A DNA stretch of 16,083 bases from CAZPBN01 sp964584935 (GCA_964584935.1 CAZPBN010000032.1:1-16083); one strand, 5' to 3'; numbered from the stretch's first letter, positions 1 to 6,898 are shown. Notes: generated by a model not told the origin, from the letters alone. Program-made: numbers and translations.

Positions 1-8
1 GTGATCTT

Positions 9-73
9 GAAAGGGAATGAAATGAGAAAAAATGAGTCAAAATCTCAGAAGAACAAAAAAAGAAATTCCTATA
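9..73 (+). repeat. Copy A of a ~65-bp imperfect repeat (truncated gene start)
   Basis: The segment begins with an 18-bp block (GAAAGGGAATGAAATGAG) that is identical to 12400-12417. The two copies stay alignable, with one indel, as far as a shared AAATTC(C/T)TATA end. Both copies have the form of a gene start: a purine-rich SD (AAGGGA), five bases, an ATG (here 22-24), then a Lys/Asn/Ser-rich N-terminus (MRKNESKSQ here, MSKNQLKLQ in copy B). Here the open frame runs on to 186 only by reading antisense through a truncated SH3 gene, so the 61-codon ORF is unlikely to be a real protein. The repeat looks like the duplicated 5' end of a lost gene; its right edge coincides with the break in that SH3 gene. 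Confidence 0.55.
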
Positions 74-260
74 TTACTATAATTGTTCCTATGGAAACAC
101 TGGAAATAAAAGGGCTTTCTGATGATGGCATTAGTCTCACTTTGGCATCCTGCTTGATGATTCGAATTCTGATATTTTGTGCTTGAATTTCCGAAGTTAA
201 AACAAGCAGTGAAAAAAATAACAACAGAAAGATTACAAATTGATATTTTGTTCCCTTCAT
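69..260 (-). pseudogene. Truncated secreted SH3-domain protein
   Basis: The start is well supported: an AAGGAGG ribosome-binding site lies four bases before the ATG. Residues 1-27 form a signal peptide (MKGTKYQF, a Leu/Phe-rich core, then a SEIQAQ cleavage region). Residues ~30-63 match the first half of a bacterial SH3 (SH3b) repeat, with the typical AKVR...SS..G.I pattern. The same fold begins the intact protein at 1501-2736 (ANIRSEADIGSTII). Translation stops (TAG, 69-71) where the second half, usually GEWYKV...GYIH, should begin. The stop codon is supplied by the neighbouring repeat (copy A, 9-73), so the gene seems to have been broken by a rearrangement. A 63-residue product with half an SH3 fold is unlikely to be functional. 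Confidence 0.65.
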
Positions 261-321
261 TGATCCTCCTTATTATATAAATTTATTGTATTTTTTTTGC
301 ATAATCCCTTATCTAAACTAA

Positions 322-462
322 TACTCTCACATTTACAAAAAGCGGTCAGGTGTTTGCTTGACTCAAAATGGGTTTGCTGATTCCTTTTTTCCACGGGCAA
401 GCCCTCTGAATACCCTGCTTGAAAGAGGAATCGGGCCAGCTAAAGCAAGAGAAATAGAATGA
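322..462 (+). other. Short open frame, possible helix-hairpin-helix remnant
   Basis: This frame is open from a stop at 319-321 to TGA at 460-462 and has no convincing start codon. Its last residues read NTLLERGIGPAKAREIE. The GIGPAKA core resembles the helix-hairpin-helix motif of DNA-binding proteins such as ComEA (GIGPAKAQAI). The stretch is short, so this may be chance; if real it is a 3' fragment of a degraded gene. Nothing else recognisable lies in 261-488 apart from an AT-rich upstream region for the truncated SH3 gene. Confidence 0.2.
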
Positions 463-488
463 TTCGTTTAGAAGAGTCAATCAAAGAT

Positions 489-1106
489 TTAATCCCTTAT
501 GTGTCTTGCGACTGAATCAATAAAATAGATGAATTCATAAGTAGGAATAACAAAATTTGTTTTTATTCTTGTGTATCCAAACTCTTTTTCTGGAATGACC
601 TTCAAGTTGATATTTTTTTTACTCAGACCACTGTTAAATAGTTTGTATTTGAGTTCATGATCCAAGTTCAGCTTTTGAGTGAGATAATCATCCCCTTTCC
701 ATAAAATATCCACATATTCTCTGCCAAAAAAAGAGTCCTTCTTCAGTTTCATTTTTGTGTTTTTAATAGAGTTATATCTTCGGTTGAATGGAGTTTTGAC
801 TATGAATTCAAGAAAATAATTCACTCCGTATTGGCTTTTTTCTATCGATATAAATATGTAGTCAATATTATGCTTTTTTATTAAAAAGATATCCTCTACT
901 TTTTTCCCCCATGATGTTTTCTTCAAAAAGCTGATTCTCTCATCTTTTTTGTCAATTTGTTGAAACTGAATGCCGAGCATAGAGAGATTTTGAGAAAAAT
1001 CCTTTTTCTTTTTGAGCACATCTTTTTTTCGTCTAGCGAAAATAAAGGGGAATAAAAAAGCTGTTAAAAATGCGACAATAGCGGGAATGATATCTTTCCA
1101 TTCCAT
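489..1106 (-). CDS. Membrane-anchored hypothetical protein, 205 aa
   Basis: I do not recognise this family. The first ~25 residues form one hydrophobic helix (IIPAIVAFLTAFLFPFIFA) followed at once by ARRKKDVLKKKKD. By the positive-inside rule the helix anchors the protein with the bulk of it in the cytoplasm. The remaining ~175 residues are Lys-rich, mixed alpha/beta and lack obvious catalytic motifs. The aromatic-rich C-terminus (TNFVIPTYEFIYFI) looks like beta strands. The ATG at 1106 is preceded by a weak purine-rich stretch (GAAAGAG). A TATAAT hexamer on this strand (plus coordinates 1156-1161) could be its -10 box but lacks a good -35. It stands alone on its strand in the decayed 5' zone, has no frame defects, and is probably expressed. 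Confidence 0.6.
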   Translation of the reverse strand: MEWKDIIPAIVAFLTAFLFPFIFARRKKDVLKKKKDFSQNLSMLGIQFQQIDKKDERISFLKKTSWGKKVEDIFLIKKHNIDYIFISIEKSQYGVNYFLEFIVKTPFNRRYNSIKNTKMKLKKDSFFGREYVDILWKGDDYLTQKLNLDHELKYKLFNSGLSKKNINLKVIPEKEFGYTRIKTNFVIPTYEFIYFIDSVARHIRD

Positions 1107-1251
1107 CTTATCACTCTTTCATTCACAATCAGTGTTATAATAAGAATTGATATGTATTATACCAATTTTTTCCGAGTTAAATAAACATATCCTGGATATG
1201 AATCATTATTTTCGTGATTGATGCCTTTAAGGTGAGGATTAACAATATTGA

Positions 1252-1383
1252 GAATCCAGAGAAATTGTTCTTGAATTTGAATCTTATCAATCCATCCTTC
1301 TAAGAATAAACAAGGAGGGGGAACTTTATTCCATAAATATTGAATTTAATCCAGAAGTTTCTAAAAGGGTTCAAATTCTGTAA
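1252..1383 (+). pseudogene. 3' remnant of a lost gene (C-terminus, possibly glycosidase-like)
   Basis: A frame is open from just after a stop at 1249-1251 to TAA at 1381-1383 and has no plausible start. It encodes a protein-like C-terminal tail with the segments EIVLEFESYQSILLRINKE and GELYSINIEFNPEVSK. The pattern 'LEF.PYQSLLLRI...G...FIDI.F.PE' resembles, from memory, the last beta-sandwich strands of some large glycoside-hydrolase-like proteins; that family assignment is weak. The fragment ends inside an intact rho-independent terminator, as a genuine gene end would. It probably survives from a gene whose 5' part was deleted near 1250. AAGGAGGGGG at 1312-1320 is likely coding sequence (KEG), not an RBS. 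Confidence 0.4.
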
Positions 1384-1395
1384 CCCTCTTTTTTT
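1366..1395 (+). terminator. Rho-independent terminator
   Basis: A perfect 6-bp stem AGGGTT (1366-1371) / AACCCT (1382-1387) encloses a 10-nt loop and is followed by CTTTTTTT. It ends the gene remnant at 1252-1383 and insulates the promoter at 1449-1478 from upstream transcription. Confidence 0.7.
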
Positions 1396-1448
1396 CATTC
1401 ATCAATCTGAAATTAAAAAATTGTGATTGTATTAGTTTTGATTTTAAC

Positions 1449-1478
1449 TTGCTTATATTGTTAGATTTCTTTTATAAT
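1449..1478 (+). promoter_or_regulatory. Sigma70-type promoter for the SH3/barrel gene
   Basis: The -35 is TTGCTT (1449-1454), the spacer is 18 bp, and the -10 is a consensus TATAAT (1473-1478). The predicted start site is near 1485, giving a very short leader before the ATG at 1501. Confidence 0.6.
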
Positions 1479-1500
1479 TCCTACCATAGAATTAATAAGA

Positions 1501-2736
1501 ATGGGCCGCATGAGAAACAAAATAAAAAAAGCATATATTTTATTAATGGGACTTCTTTTTATGTGTTTATTTATTTACGGGGATCAAGACTCATTAGTTT
1601 CGCTTGAAGTCATTACGGAGCTTGCCAACATAAGATCAGAAGCTGATATTGGAAGCACTATTATTTATCAGCTTCCTCAGGGAACAATCTTAAAGTCCCC
1701 AGGTAAAGAGGGAGAGTGGTATGCCGTCCGTTTTAAATCGGATGAAGGACAAGTTATTTCCGGGTATGTCCATGAAAGCCTGGTCCTCGCCATTGAGAAA
1801 GAACCAGTTGAAAAGGAAGAGGTCGTCAAAGAGGAAAAGATCAAACCTCTTAAGGAAGAATCCCTAAAAAAGGAAGCCAAAGAACCGGAAGAGCGGAAAA
1901 AACAAGAAAAAGAAGAAGCAGTTAAAGAAGAATCAATCATTGCTTCTTCAACCGTTCCTAAACCATCCAAAGTGAAATTTGACCTTTTTCTTTCCGGAGG
2001 GTTGAATTATTTATCAGGAGGAGATATCAACTTTGGTGCCCAGGGATTGGCTGATTTTTTAAGAAATATCAATTCCATAAATGGTGAAGGACAGGTAAAA
2101 CCTGTGCATTTGAGCTATATCCTGGGAGGGGAGCTGTCGTTTCCTGTCTGGTCAAAATTACATATAGGAATCGGTGTTGATTTCTATTCTGCAAAAAAAC
2201 AAAGCACAGATAACATGCAGGAAATCCCGTTGGCATTGACTTTTTCAACCTATCCTGAAATACAGGCAGTCCCCTTAAGATTTGTGATTCTTTATTATCC
2301 TGTAGAAAATTTTTATATAAAAGGCGGAGTTGAATATTTTGTTGCTAAGTGCGGATATGACTATAAATTTCAGAAAGGAGAGGATTGGGAACAGTGGCAG
2401 GGGCACGCCAGCTCCAGCGGATTGGGAGCGTTGGGAAGCGTAGGGACGGAATTGAATTTGACGTCAGTATTATCTTTTGTTGTCGAAGTGAGCGGCCGGT
2501 ATTGCAAAATTAATGATTTTTCAGGAACAGGTTCTTATGAACAATCAACCGGGGAATTCCAGGAAGAGGATGGAATCCTCTATTCATACAACACAAAATC
2601 ATCTGAAGGAACATTATATCCTCTTGTTTTTATTCGCAGTAAAAAACCTGCTGAAGCCGGCGTGTATGATGCTAAAAGAGCAACAGTTAACTTTTCAGGG
2701 ATTAGCTTGAAAGCAGGAATAAAGATTAAATTTTAA
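1501..2736 (+). CDS. SH3-domain outer-membrane beta-barrel protein, 411 aa
   Basis: Residues 1-27 form a signal peptide. Residues ~33-97 form an SH3b domain (ANIRSEADIGS, GEWYAV, GYVHESLV), which in envelope proteins usually binds peptidoglycan or peptides. Residues ~98-150 are a Glu/Lys-rich low-complexity linker, likely extended or coiled. Residues ~158-411 alternate polar and aromatic residues as in an OmpA/porin-like 8- to 12-strand barrel (FDLFLSGGLNYLSGG, FYIKGGVEYFVA) and end in GIKIKF. The terminal Phe is the usual BamA recognition signal. The order suggests a barrel in the outer membrane with the SH3 and linker in the periplasm, tethering it to the wall. The RBS is weak; ATG 1510 is an alternative start with little effect on the product. 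It has a truncated SH3 relative at 69-260. Specific substrate unknown. Confidence 0.75.
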   Translation: MGRMRNKIKKAYILLMGLLFMCLFIYGDQDSLVSLEVITELANIRSEADIGSTIIYQLPQGTILKSPGKEGEWYAVRFKSDEGQVISGYVHESLVLAIEKEPVEKEEVVKEEKIKPLKEESLKKEAKEPEERKKQEKEEAVKEESIIASSTVPKPSKVKFDLFLSGGLNYLSGGDINFGAQGLADFLRNINSINGEGQVKPVHLSYILGGELSFPVWSKLHIGIGVDFYSAKKQSTDNMQEIPLALTFSTYPEIQAVPLRFVILYYPVENFYIKGGVEYFVAKCGYDYKFQKGEDWEQWQGHASSSGLGALGSVGTELNLTSVLSFVVEVSGRYCKINDFSGTGSYEQSTGEFQEEDGILYSYNTKSSEGTLYPLVFIRSKKPAEAGVYDAKRATVNFSGISLKAGIKIKF

Positions 2737-2828
2737 CTAGCTTTATGTTTGTTATGCCAGTTAAGCCTAGCTAAATAGTTCATATGGTTTTTGTTTGAGC
2801 CTCTGATTTCCATAACGGAGGGTTAGAA

Positions 2829-3365
2829 ATGTATTTACAACAAATTCTTTTAGGATTGATTGAGCTTTTAGTTTCCATATTCATCAGTTTTGTTCTTATT
2901 TTGGGAAGCTATCGGTTTTTTATGTTTGTCACCCCTCGTTTAGATGAGGAACGCCAGCTCAAGAAAAAAAATACAGCAGTGGGAATTGTTTTAGGGGGAA
3001 TATTGATTGGAGAAGTTCTGGTGGTGAAACAGGCAATTTATCCTGTGATGTCTGTGATACAGCTTTTTATTCTCGGCCAGGAGAAGAATTTTACCAATTT
3101 TATTGAAATGCTTGGATTGAGTGTGGGTTATGTCCTTCTCGCAGGAATTCTTGCCTTAGGCTGTATTCTTTTCAGTTTTTGGGCGTTTAATAAATTCACT
3201 CCACGGATCGATCAGTACAAGGAAATCAAAAACAACAATATAGCGGTTGCTGTTTTTATGGCTCTTTTTATACTGGGAATTTGTATTTTGATAAGTGACG
3301 GGGTTTCGGGTTTGACCAAAGCTCTGATACCCTTTCCTGAAATTGGATCTATACCGATTAAGTGA
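2829..3365 (+). CDS. Duplicated DUF350 (YjfL-like) integral membrane protein
   Basis: This 178-aa inner-membrane protein has about four transmembrane helices arranged as two repeats of the same unit. In each, a helix is followed by a polar loop and another helix: SYRFFMFVTPRLDEERQLKKKNTAVGIVLGG and later FWAFNKFTPRIDQYKEIKNNNIAVAVFMA. The conserved loop with xTPR(L/I)D and (K/N)N.A(V) is typical of DUF350 (COG3766, YjfL). DUF350 proteins are recorded in neighbourhoods with PspA-like proteins, amidoligases and transglutaminase-like enzymes; their biochemical role is unknown. The start is decided by GGAGG (2817-2821) seven bases before ATG. The stop overlaps the next gene's GTG (GTGA), so the two are probably translationally coupled. 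No promoter of its own is evident in the 92-bp gap, so it may be read through from the gene at 1501. Confidence 0.75.
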   Translation: MYLQQILLGLIELLVSIFISFVLILGSYRFFMFVTPRLDEERQLKKKNTAVGIVLGGILIGEVLVVKQAIYPVMSVIQLFILGQEKNFTNFIEMLGLSVGYVLLAGILALGCILFSFWAFNKFTPRIDQYKEIKNNNIAVAVFMALFILGICILISDGVSGLTKALIPFPEIGSIPIK

Positions 3366-4483
3366 TTCCTGGCATGAAGAGTTTACTTATTTCATTCATA
3401 ATAATATTCCTACTCATAGGTGGATTGATATTTCTCACTTCTTTATGCCAAGAAAACTCCTATTCAAATAATTTTTCTATTGTTGAACAGGACACAAAGA
3501 ACGAGTCAAAATCAAGCTCAAATTATTTCTATAAGACTGATGGGCAAAACCATTATGATATCACTTATGGGTGGAAAGATTATCAGGGCGCTTTATTCCG
3601 AATTTCTTTTTCCTATCCCAAACGGTTTTTATCCGAGGCAGAAGATGAATTTGGTTATTATCAAGGCGAGATGGATGAATATATAAAAAGAAATCTTGCA
3701 GGGATAAGAAAAGAAGCAGTTGAATATTTGAGAAAGAAGACTCTTAAACTTATAAATGACAGTGAATACTCTGATTTTATTTCCATCAAAGACAGTGAAC
3801 CGGAGAAGTTTAATTTAAAACTCACTGTTCCCTACTCTCAGGCGGAACAATATAAAAAAATCAAAGCCGAATTCAACAAAATCACCCATCAAATTGCTGA
3901 GGAACAGGAAAAATATTTCAGAAAAATAAGAAGAGAACAGAGAAAAATAAAGGAACAATTTTTAGAGATGCGGTTTCTAAGATTCGTTGGAGACAGAATA
4001 GGAGTGAATTACACACTGTGTGTGAAGACAAACCGGCCGAGAGTCAAAGAGGTAATGAAAGTTATGAGAGATAACAATAAGAATATGTCTCTTCAAAAAT
4101 TTTTAGCCCTTGTTCTTGCTTTTATTCAGAAGATCAAATTTGAGGTTCCTCTTTTAAAGGAAAAAAATAAATACATAGGAGGCTTTTGGGTTCCACCCCG
4201 AGTCATTGTGGATAACAAGGGGGATTGTGATTCAAAAGGGGTGACTTTTGCTTCCTTATGGAGAAACTTTAAAAGCTATCCAGTGATCATCATCAGGATT
4301 CCGGATCATATGTTTATCGGAGTGGCTGTTCCAACCATCGGAAGAAATGTTCTGGTTATCAATGGTTTAAGATACACACTTTGTGAAGTCACCGGACCCG
4401 AAAAAATATTTCCTGGGATTGTTTCAAACTACAGTCTATCCTACTTGAAAAGCCGGAACTATGTTTATGAACTCATCAATTAA
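3362..4483 (+). CDS. Membrane-anchored transglutaminase-like thiol enzyme
   Basis: This 373-aa protein has an N-terminal hydrophobic helix (ISFIIIFLLIGGLIFLTSLC, residues ~9-28) that anchors it or acts as an uncleaved signal, placing the rest in the periplasm. Residues ~90-205 are rich in Lys/Glu and probably coiled coil (AEEQEKYFRKIRREQRK). The C-terminal third carries the transglutaminase-like/papain-fold triad: Cys289 in NKGDCDSKG, His316 in IPDHMFIG, and Glu342 in CEVTGPEK. Bacterial members act as cysteine peptidases or amide-forming/cleaving enzymes, so a peptidase or peptide-crosslinking role is likely; substrate unknown. The GTG at 3362 overlaps the DUF350 stop; ATG 3374 is an equally plausible start and loses only four residues. 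The triad is complete, so the enzyme is probably active. Confidence 0.75.
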   Translation: MIPGMKSLLISFIIIFLLIGGLIFLTSLCQENSYSNNFSIVEQDTKNESKSSSNYFYKTDGQNHYDITYGWKDYQGALFRISFSYPKRFLSEAEDEFGYYQGEMDEYIKRNLAGIRKEAVEYLRKKTLKLINDSEYSDFISIKDSEPEKFNLKLTVPYSQAEQYKKIKAEFNKITHQIAEEQEKYFRKIRREQRKIKEQFLEMRFLRFVGDRIGVNYTLCVKTNRPRVKEVMKVMRDNNKNMSLQKFLALVLAFIQKIKFEVPLLKEKNKYIGGFWVPPRVIVDNKGDCDSKGVTFASLWRNFKSYPVIIIRIPDHMFIGVAVPTIGRNVLVINGLRYTLCEVTGPEKIFPGIVSNYSLSYLKSRNYVYELIN

Positions 4484-4532
4484 AAAGGATCAAAAGCCCA
4501 TAAGAGGACCGGCCCAAAGGAAAAGGTTTGAA

Positions 4533-4553
4533 TTGTCTGGTTTGACCAGGCAA
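4533..4553. repeat. Hairpin 1 (TCTGGT...ACCAG)
   Basis: A 9-bp stem, TTGTCTGGT (4533-4541) with ACCAGGCAA (4545-4553), has one G.T wobble and closes on a TTG triloop. There is no T-tract, so it is not a classical terminator. A second hairpin with the same TCTGGT/ACCAG core follows 12 bp downstream. Confidence 0.5.
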
Positions 4554-4565
4554 TCACATATGATG

Positions 4566-4586
4566 GGTCTGGTCCCCGACCAGTCC
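4566..4586. repeat. Hairpin 2 (TCTGGTC...GACCAG)
   Basis: CTGGTC (4569-4574) pairs with GACCAG (4578-4583) around a CCC triloop. After one mismatch, GG (4566-4567) pairs with CC (4585-4586). It shares its core with hairpin 1. The pair resembles a REP-like doublet or an mRNA 3'-end stabiliser for the DUF350/transglutaminase transcript. Confidence 0.45.
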
Positions 4587-4632
4587 TGAAAATATAAATA
4601 AGATTGGCGCAACATAATGAATCAAGATACAG

Positions 4633-4685
4633 GGATAAGGTTCACCATCCTAGAAAAATCCTGCATGTTTGTGAACCCATTATCC
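4633..4685. repeat. Long bulged inverted repeat
   Basis: GGATAA-GGTTCAC (4633-4645) pairs with GTGAACC-CA-TTATCC (4671-4685). All 13 bases of the left arm pair; the right arm has a 2-nt bulge, and the loop is 25 nt. No T-tract follows. The function is not evident: it could be an mRNA end, a protein-binding site or a small mobile-repeat remnant. Together with hairpins 1 and 2 it makes up most of the structure in the 4484-4740 gap. Confidence 0.45.
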
Positions 4686-4763
4686 TAATCCTTCCTGCGA
4701 TTCTATGATATAAAGGAAAAAACGGGGGAACCTCCATTCTTTCAACATTAAAATTTATTAATC

Positions 4764-4785
4764 TTAATTTAACGTTCATTTAATG
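4764..4785 (+). promoter_or_regulatory. Putative OmpR/PhoB-family operator (11-bp direct repeat)
   Basis: TTAATTTAACG (4764-4774) is directly followed by TTCATTTAATG (4775-4785), with 9 of 11 positions identical. An 11-bp direct repeat is the layout bound by tandem dimers of OmpR/PhoB-family regulators. It ends nine bases before a consensus -10 box and lies where a -35 should be, as in Pho-box promoters that need an activator. The operon it controls encodes an OmpR-family regulator (6203-6898), which is the obvious candidate to bind here. Confidence 0.5.
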
Positions 4786-4794
4786 ATGAGTGTG

Positions 4795-4800
4795 TATAAT
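4795..4800 (+). promoter_or_regulatory. -10 element of the barrel-RR-HK operon
   Basis: A consensus TATAAT has no recognisable -35 at 16-18 bp (ACGTTC or AACGTT there). The direct repeat at 4764-4785 occupies that place, suggesting an activator-dependent promoter. The predicted start site is near 4807, about 34 nt before the ATG at 4841. Confidence 0.55.
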
Positions 4801-4840
4801 AAAAAGCAAATGATTAAGAATTGTGTTAAGGAGAAATATT

Positions 4841-6133
4841 ATGAGAAGATTAGCTGTTCAATGGAGACCGTTTTTGGTTATTCTGTTGTGTTTCATTGTT
4901 TCATTTGTTTATTCAAAAGATAGTCAGTTGGATGTGGACGAGCTAAAAAAAGATGCCCCGAAAGTGTTTTTAGATTGTGACCGCTGTGATATCGATTACA
5001 TCAGAAATGAAATAGGATTTGTGAATTATGTTTGGGACAGGAAAGAAGCAGATGTGCATATTCTGGTCACCACCCAAAGAACGGGAGGCGGAGGCCGTGA
5101 ATACACTATAGCATTCATTGGCCAAAGAGATTACAAAGAACTACAGAACACCTTAAAGTATTTTTCCGACAGCACAGAAACCGATGATGAAACGCGAAAA
5201 GGACTGGTTCAAACTATGAAATTGGGATTAGCTCCTTATGTGGCGAGGACTCCTCTATGTGATATTTTAACCGTAGATATGTCTCAAAAAAGCAGACCCA
5301 CAGCCGTGGAAGATAAATGGGATTTTTGGGTGTTTAGTTTGGGTGTTAACAGCTGGATGTTCGGTGAGTCACAGAGAAGTTCCCTTTCTTTATCTGGGAA
5401 TGTATCCGCAAACAGAGTCACTCCAGAGTCCAAATTAAGGTTAGGCATTGACCTTGATTATGACAAAGATAGATATGAACTAGAAGGAGAGATGTATGAC
5501 AGCATCAGTAAAAGAGGAGACTTTGATGGACTTTATGTGAAAAGCATTAATGAACATTGGTCGGCAGGAGGATGGATATCTGTATCCTCCTCTACTTATA
5601 ACAATATTAAGTTTTCTTACACTATACATCCGGCAGTTGAATACAACTTTTTTCCCTACTCAGAATCCACACGTAGGCAGTTCCGATTGCTTTATAAGGT
5701 AGGATATAATTATTTCAATTACTATGAAGAGACTATATACGATAAAATGTCCCAGCGTCTATGGAATGAATCACTTTCTATAAATCTAGAATTCAATGAG
5801 CCGTGGGGGACGGCTGAGTTAGGTCTGGAAGGGTCTCATTATTTTCATGACTTCAGCAAGAACAGGCTGAGTATCAATGCAGAATTAAATATCCGGATAG
5901 CAAAAGGTCTTACTTTTGATATAGATGGAAATTATTCAATCACTCATGACCAGCTTGCTTTACCTAAAGAAGAAGCCACCCTGGAAGAAATTTTACTCCG
6001 TCGCAGAGAATTGGCTTCTGAATATGACTATTTCTTACGATTGGGTATAAGCTATAGCTTTGGATCCATTTTCAGTAATGTGGTTAATCCGAGATTTGGA
6101 GAAAGGACACGTCATGGTCGTTACGGAAGATAG
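4841..6133 (+). CDS. Conserved outer-membrane beta-barrel protein, 430 aa
   Basis: The start chosen is ATG 4841, because AAGGAG (4828-4833) sits seven bases upstream. An in-frame GTG at 4823 would put this SD inside the gene. Residues ~1-25 are a signal peptide ending FVYSKD. Residues ~35-135 are a soluble domain beginning VFLDCDRCDIDYIRNEI, with ADVHILVTTQ, and ending in GLAPYVARTP. I recall the same motifs in conserved hypothetical proteins of several uncultured diderm phyla. Residues ~155-410 are a barrel of alternating strands (LRLGIDLDYDKDRYELEGEM, FRLLYKVGYNYFNYYEE), closing with LRLGISYSFGSIFSNVVNP and then an Arg-rich tail. Function unknown; it may be a pore or an envelope assembly factor. 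It heads the operon with a response regulator and kinase, so the kinase may monitor its state or control its level. Confidence 0.75.
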   Translation: MRRLAVQWRPFLVILLCFIVSFVYSKDSQLDVDELKKDAPKVFLDCDRCDIDYIRNEIGFVNYVWDRKEADVHILVTTQRTGGGGREYTIAFIGQRDYKELQNTLKYFSDSTETDDETRKGLVQTMKLGLAPYVARTPLCDILTVDMSQKSRPTAVEDKWDFWVFSLGVNSWMFGESQRSSLSLSGNVSANRVTPESKLRLGIDLDYDKDRYELEGEMYDSISKRGDFDGLYVKSINEHWSAGGWISVSSSTYNNIKFSYTIHPAVEYNFFPYSESTRRQFRLLYKVGYNYFNYYEETIYDKMSQRLWNESLSINLEFNEPWGTAELGLEGSHYFHDFSKNRLSINAELNIRIAKGLTFDIDGNYSITHDQLALPKEEATLEEILLRRRELASEYDYFLRLGISYSFGSIFSNVVNPRFGERTRHGRYGR

Positions 6134-6202
6134 CGTTAAAACATCCGGTGTCTGTTTAGGAATTTGGTTATTCATTGGAATTAAATCAAAAAAACTGGCA
6201 TA

Positions 6203-6898
6203 ATGAATAACAACAATATGAAAATATTGATTGTTGAGGATGATAAAAAACTGTCAGCTTTTTTGCAAAAAGGATTGAGAGAAGAGCAGTTTGCTGTGGA
6301 TGTGTGCCGGAACGGAGCCAATGCTTTGCATTTTGTTGAGATTAATGACTATGATGTGATCATTCTGGATCTCATGCTTCCGGGAAAAGACGGATTGGCA
6401 GTCTGTAAAGAGCTTCGGGAAAAATCAATCACCACTCCGATTATTATGCTGACTGCTAAAGATACTGTTGAAGACAAAATAAGCGGGCTTTCTGAAGGAG
6501 CGGATGACTACCTCACCAAACCGTTTTCATTTGCCGAACTTCTGGCGAGAATAAAGGCGCTTTTAAGAAGGAAGCAGGATTATAAAGAAAAGACATTGAA
6601 AATTAAAGACCTAGAATTGAATCCGTGGAAGCGAACAGTTTTTCGGGGAGATAAGGAAATATCACTCACTGGAAAAGAGTATGCCTTGCTGGAGTATTTG
6701 ATGCGCCACAAGGGACAGATTGTATCCAAGTCAATGATCATCGAACATGTCTGGGATATGAACTATGAAGGATTAAGCAATGTGGTCAATGTTTATATCA
6801 ACCATTTAAGAAAAAAGATAGAAATAGATTCTAAAGAAAAACTCATCCGCACCATAAAGGGCTACGGGTATAAAATAGATGCAAATAAAAAAAACTAA
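6203..6898 (+). CDS. OmpR/PhoB-family response regulator
   Basis: This 231-aa cytoplasmic DNA-binding regulator has a receiver domain at residues ~6-120, with acidic residues Asp13/Asp14, phospho-acceptor Asp56 (ILDLMLPG), Thr84 (MLTAKD) and Lys106 (TKPF), so all switch residues are present. A winged-helix trans_reg_C domain occupies ~133-227 (ISLTGKEYALLEYLM, NVVNVYINHLRKKI, IRTIKGYGYKI). Its sequence is closest in style to the CusR/CopR/QseB branch, but a metal role cannot be read from it. No good SD precedes ATG 6203, and ATG 6218 (MKILIVEDD) is an alternative start. It is followed by its kinase with a 20-bp overlap, so the pair is certainly co-translated. The operator-like repeat at 4764-4785 is a likely target. 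Confidence 0.92.
   Translation: MNNNNMKILIVEDDKKLSAFLQKGLREEQFAVDVCRNGANALHFVEINDYDVIILDLMLPGKDGLAVCKELREKSITTPIIMLTAKDTVEDKISGLSEGADDYLTKPFSFAELLARIKALLRRKQDYKEKTLKIKDLELNPWKRTVFRGDKEISLTGKEYALLEYLMRHKGQIVSKSMIIEHVWDMNYEGLSNVVNVYINHLRKKIEIDSKEKLIRTIKGYGYKIDANKKN

Noticed and set aside
1..186. 61-codon plus-strand ORF from the first base
   Set aside because: After the repeat copy A it reads antisense to the truncated SH3 gene, which has its own SD and signal peptide; only the 5' repeat part is meaningful.
1312..1320. Strong SD-like AAGGAGGGG without a following gene
   Set aside because: No ATG/GTG/TTG start follows at the right distance; it is best read as Lys-Glu-Gly codons in the gene remnant.
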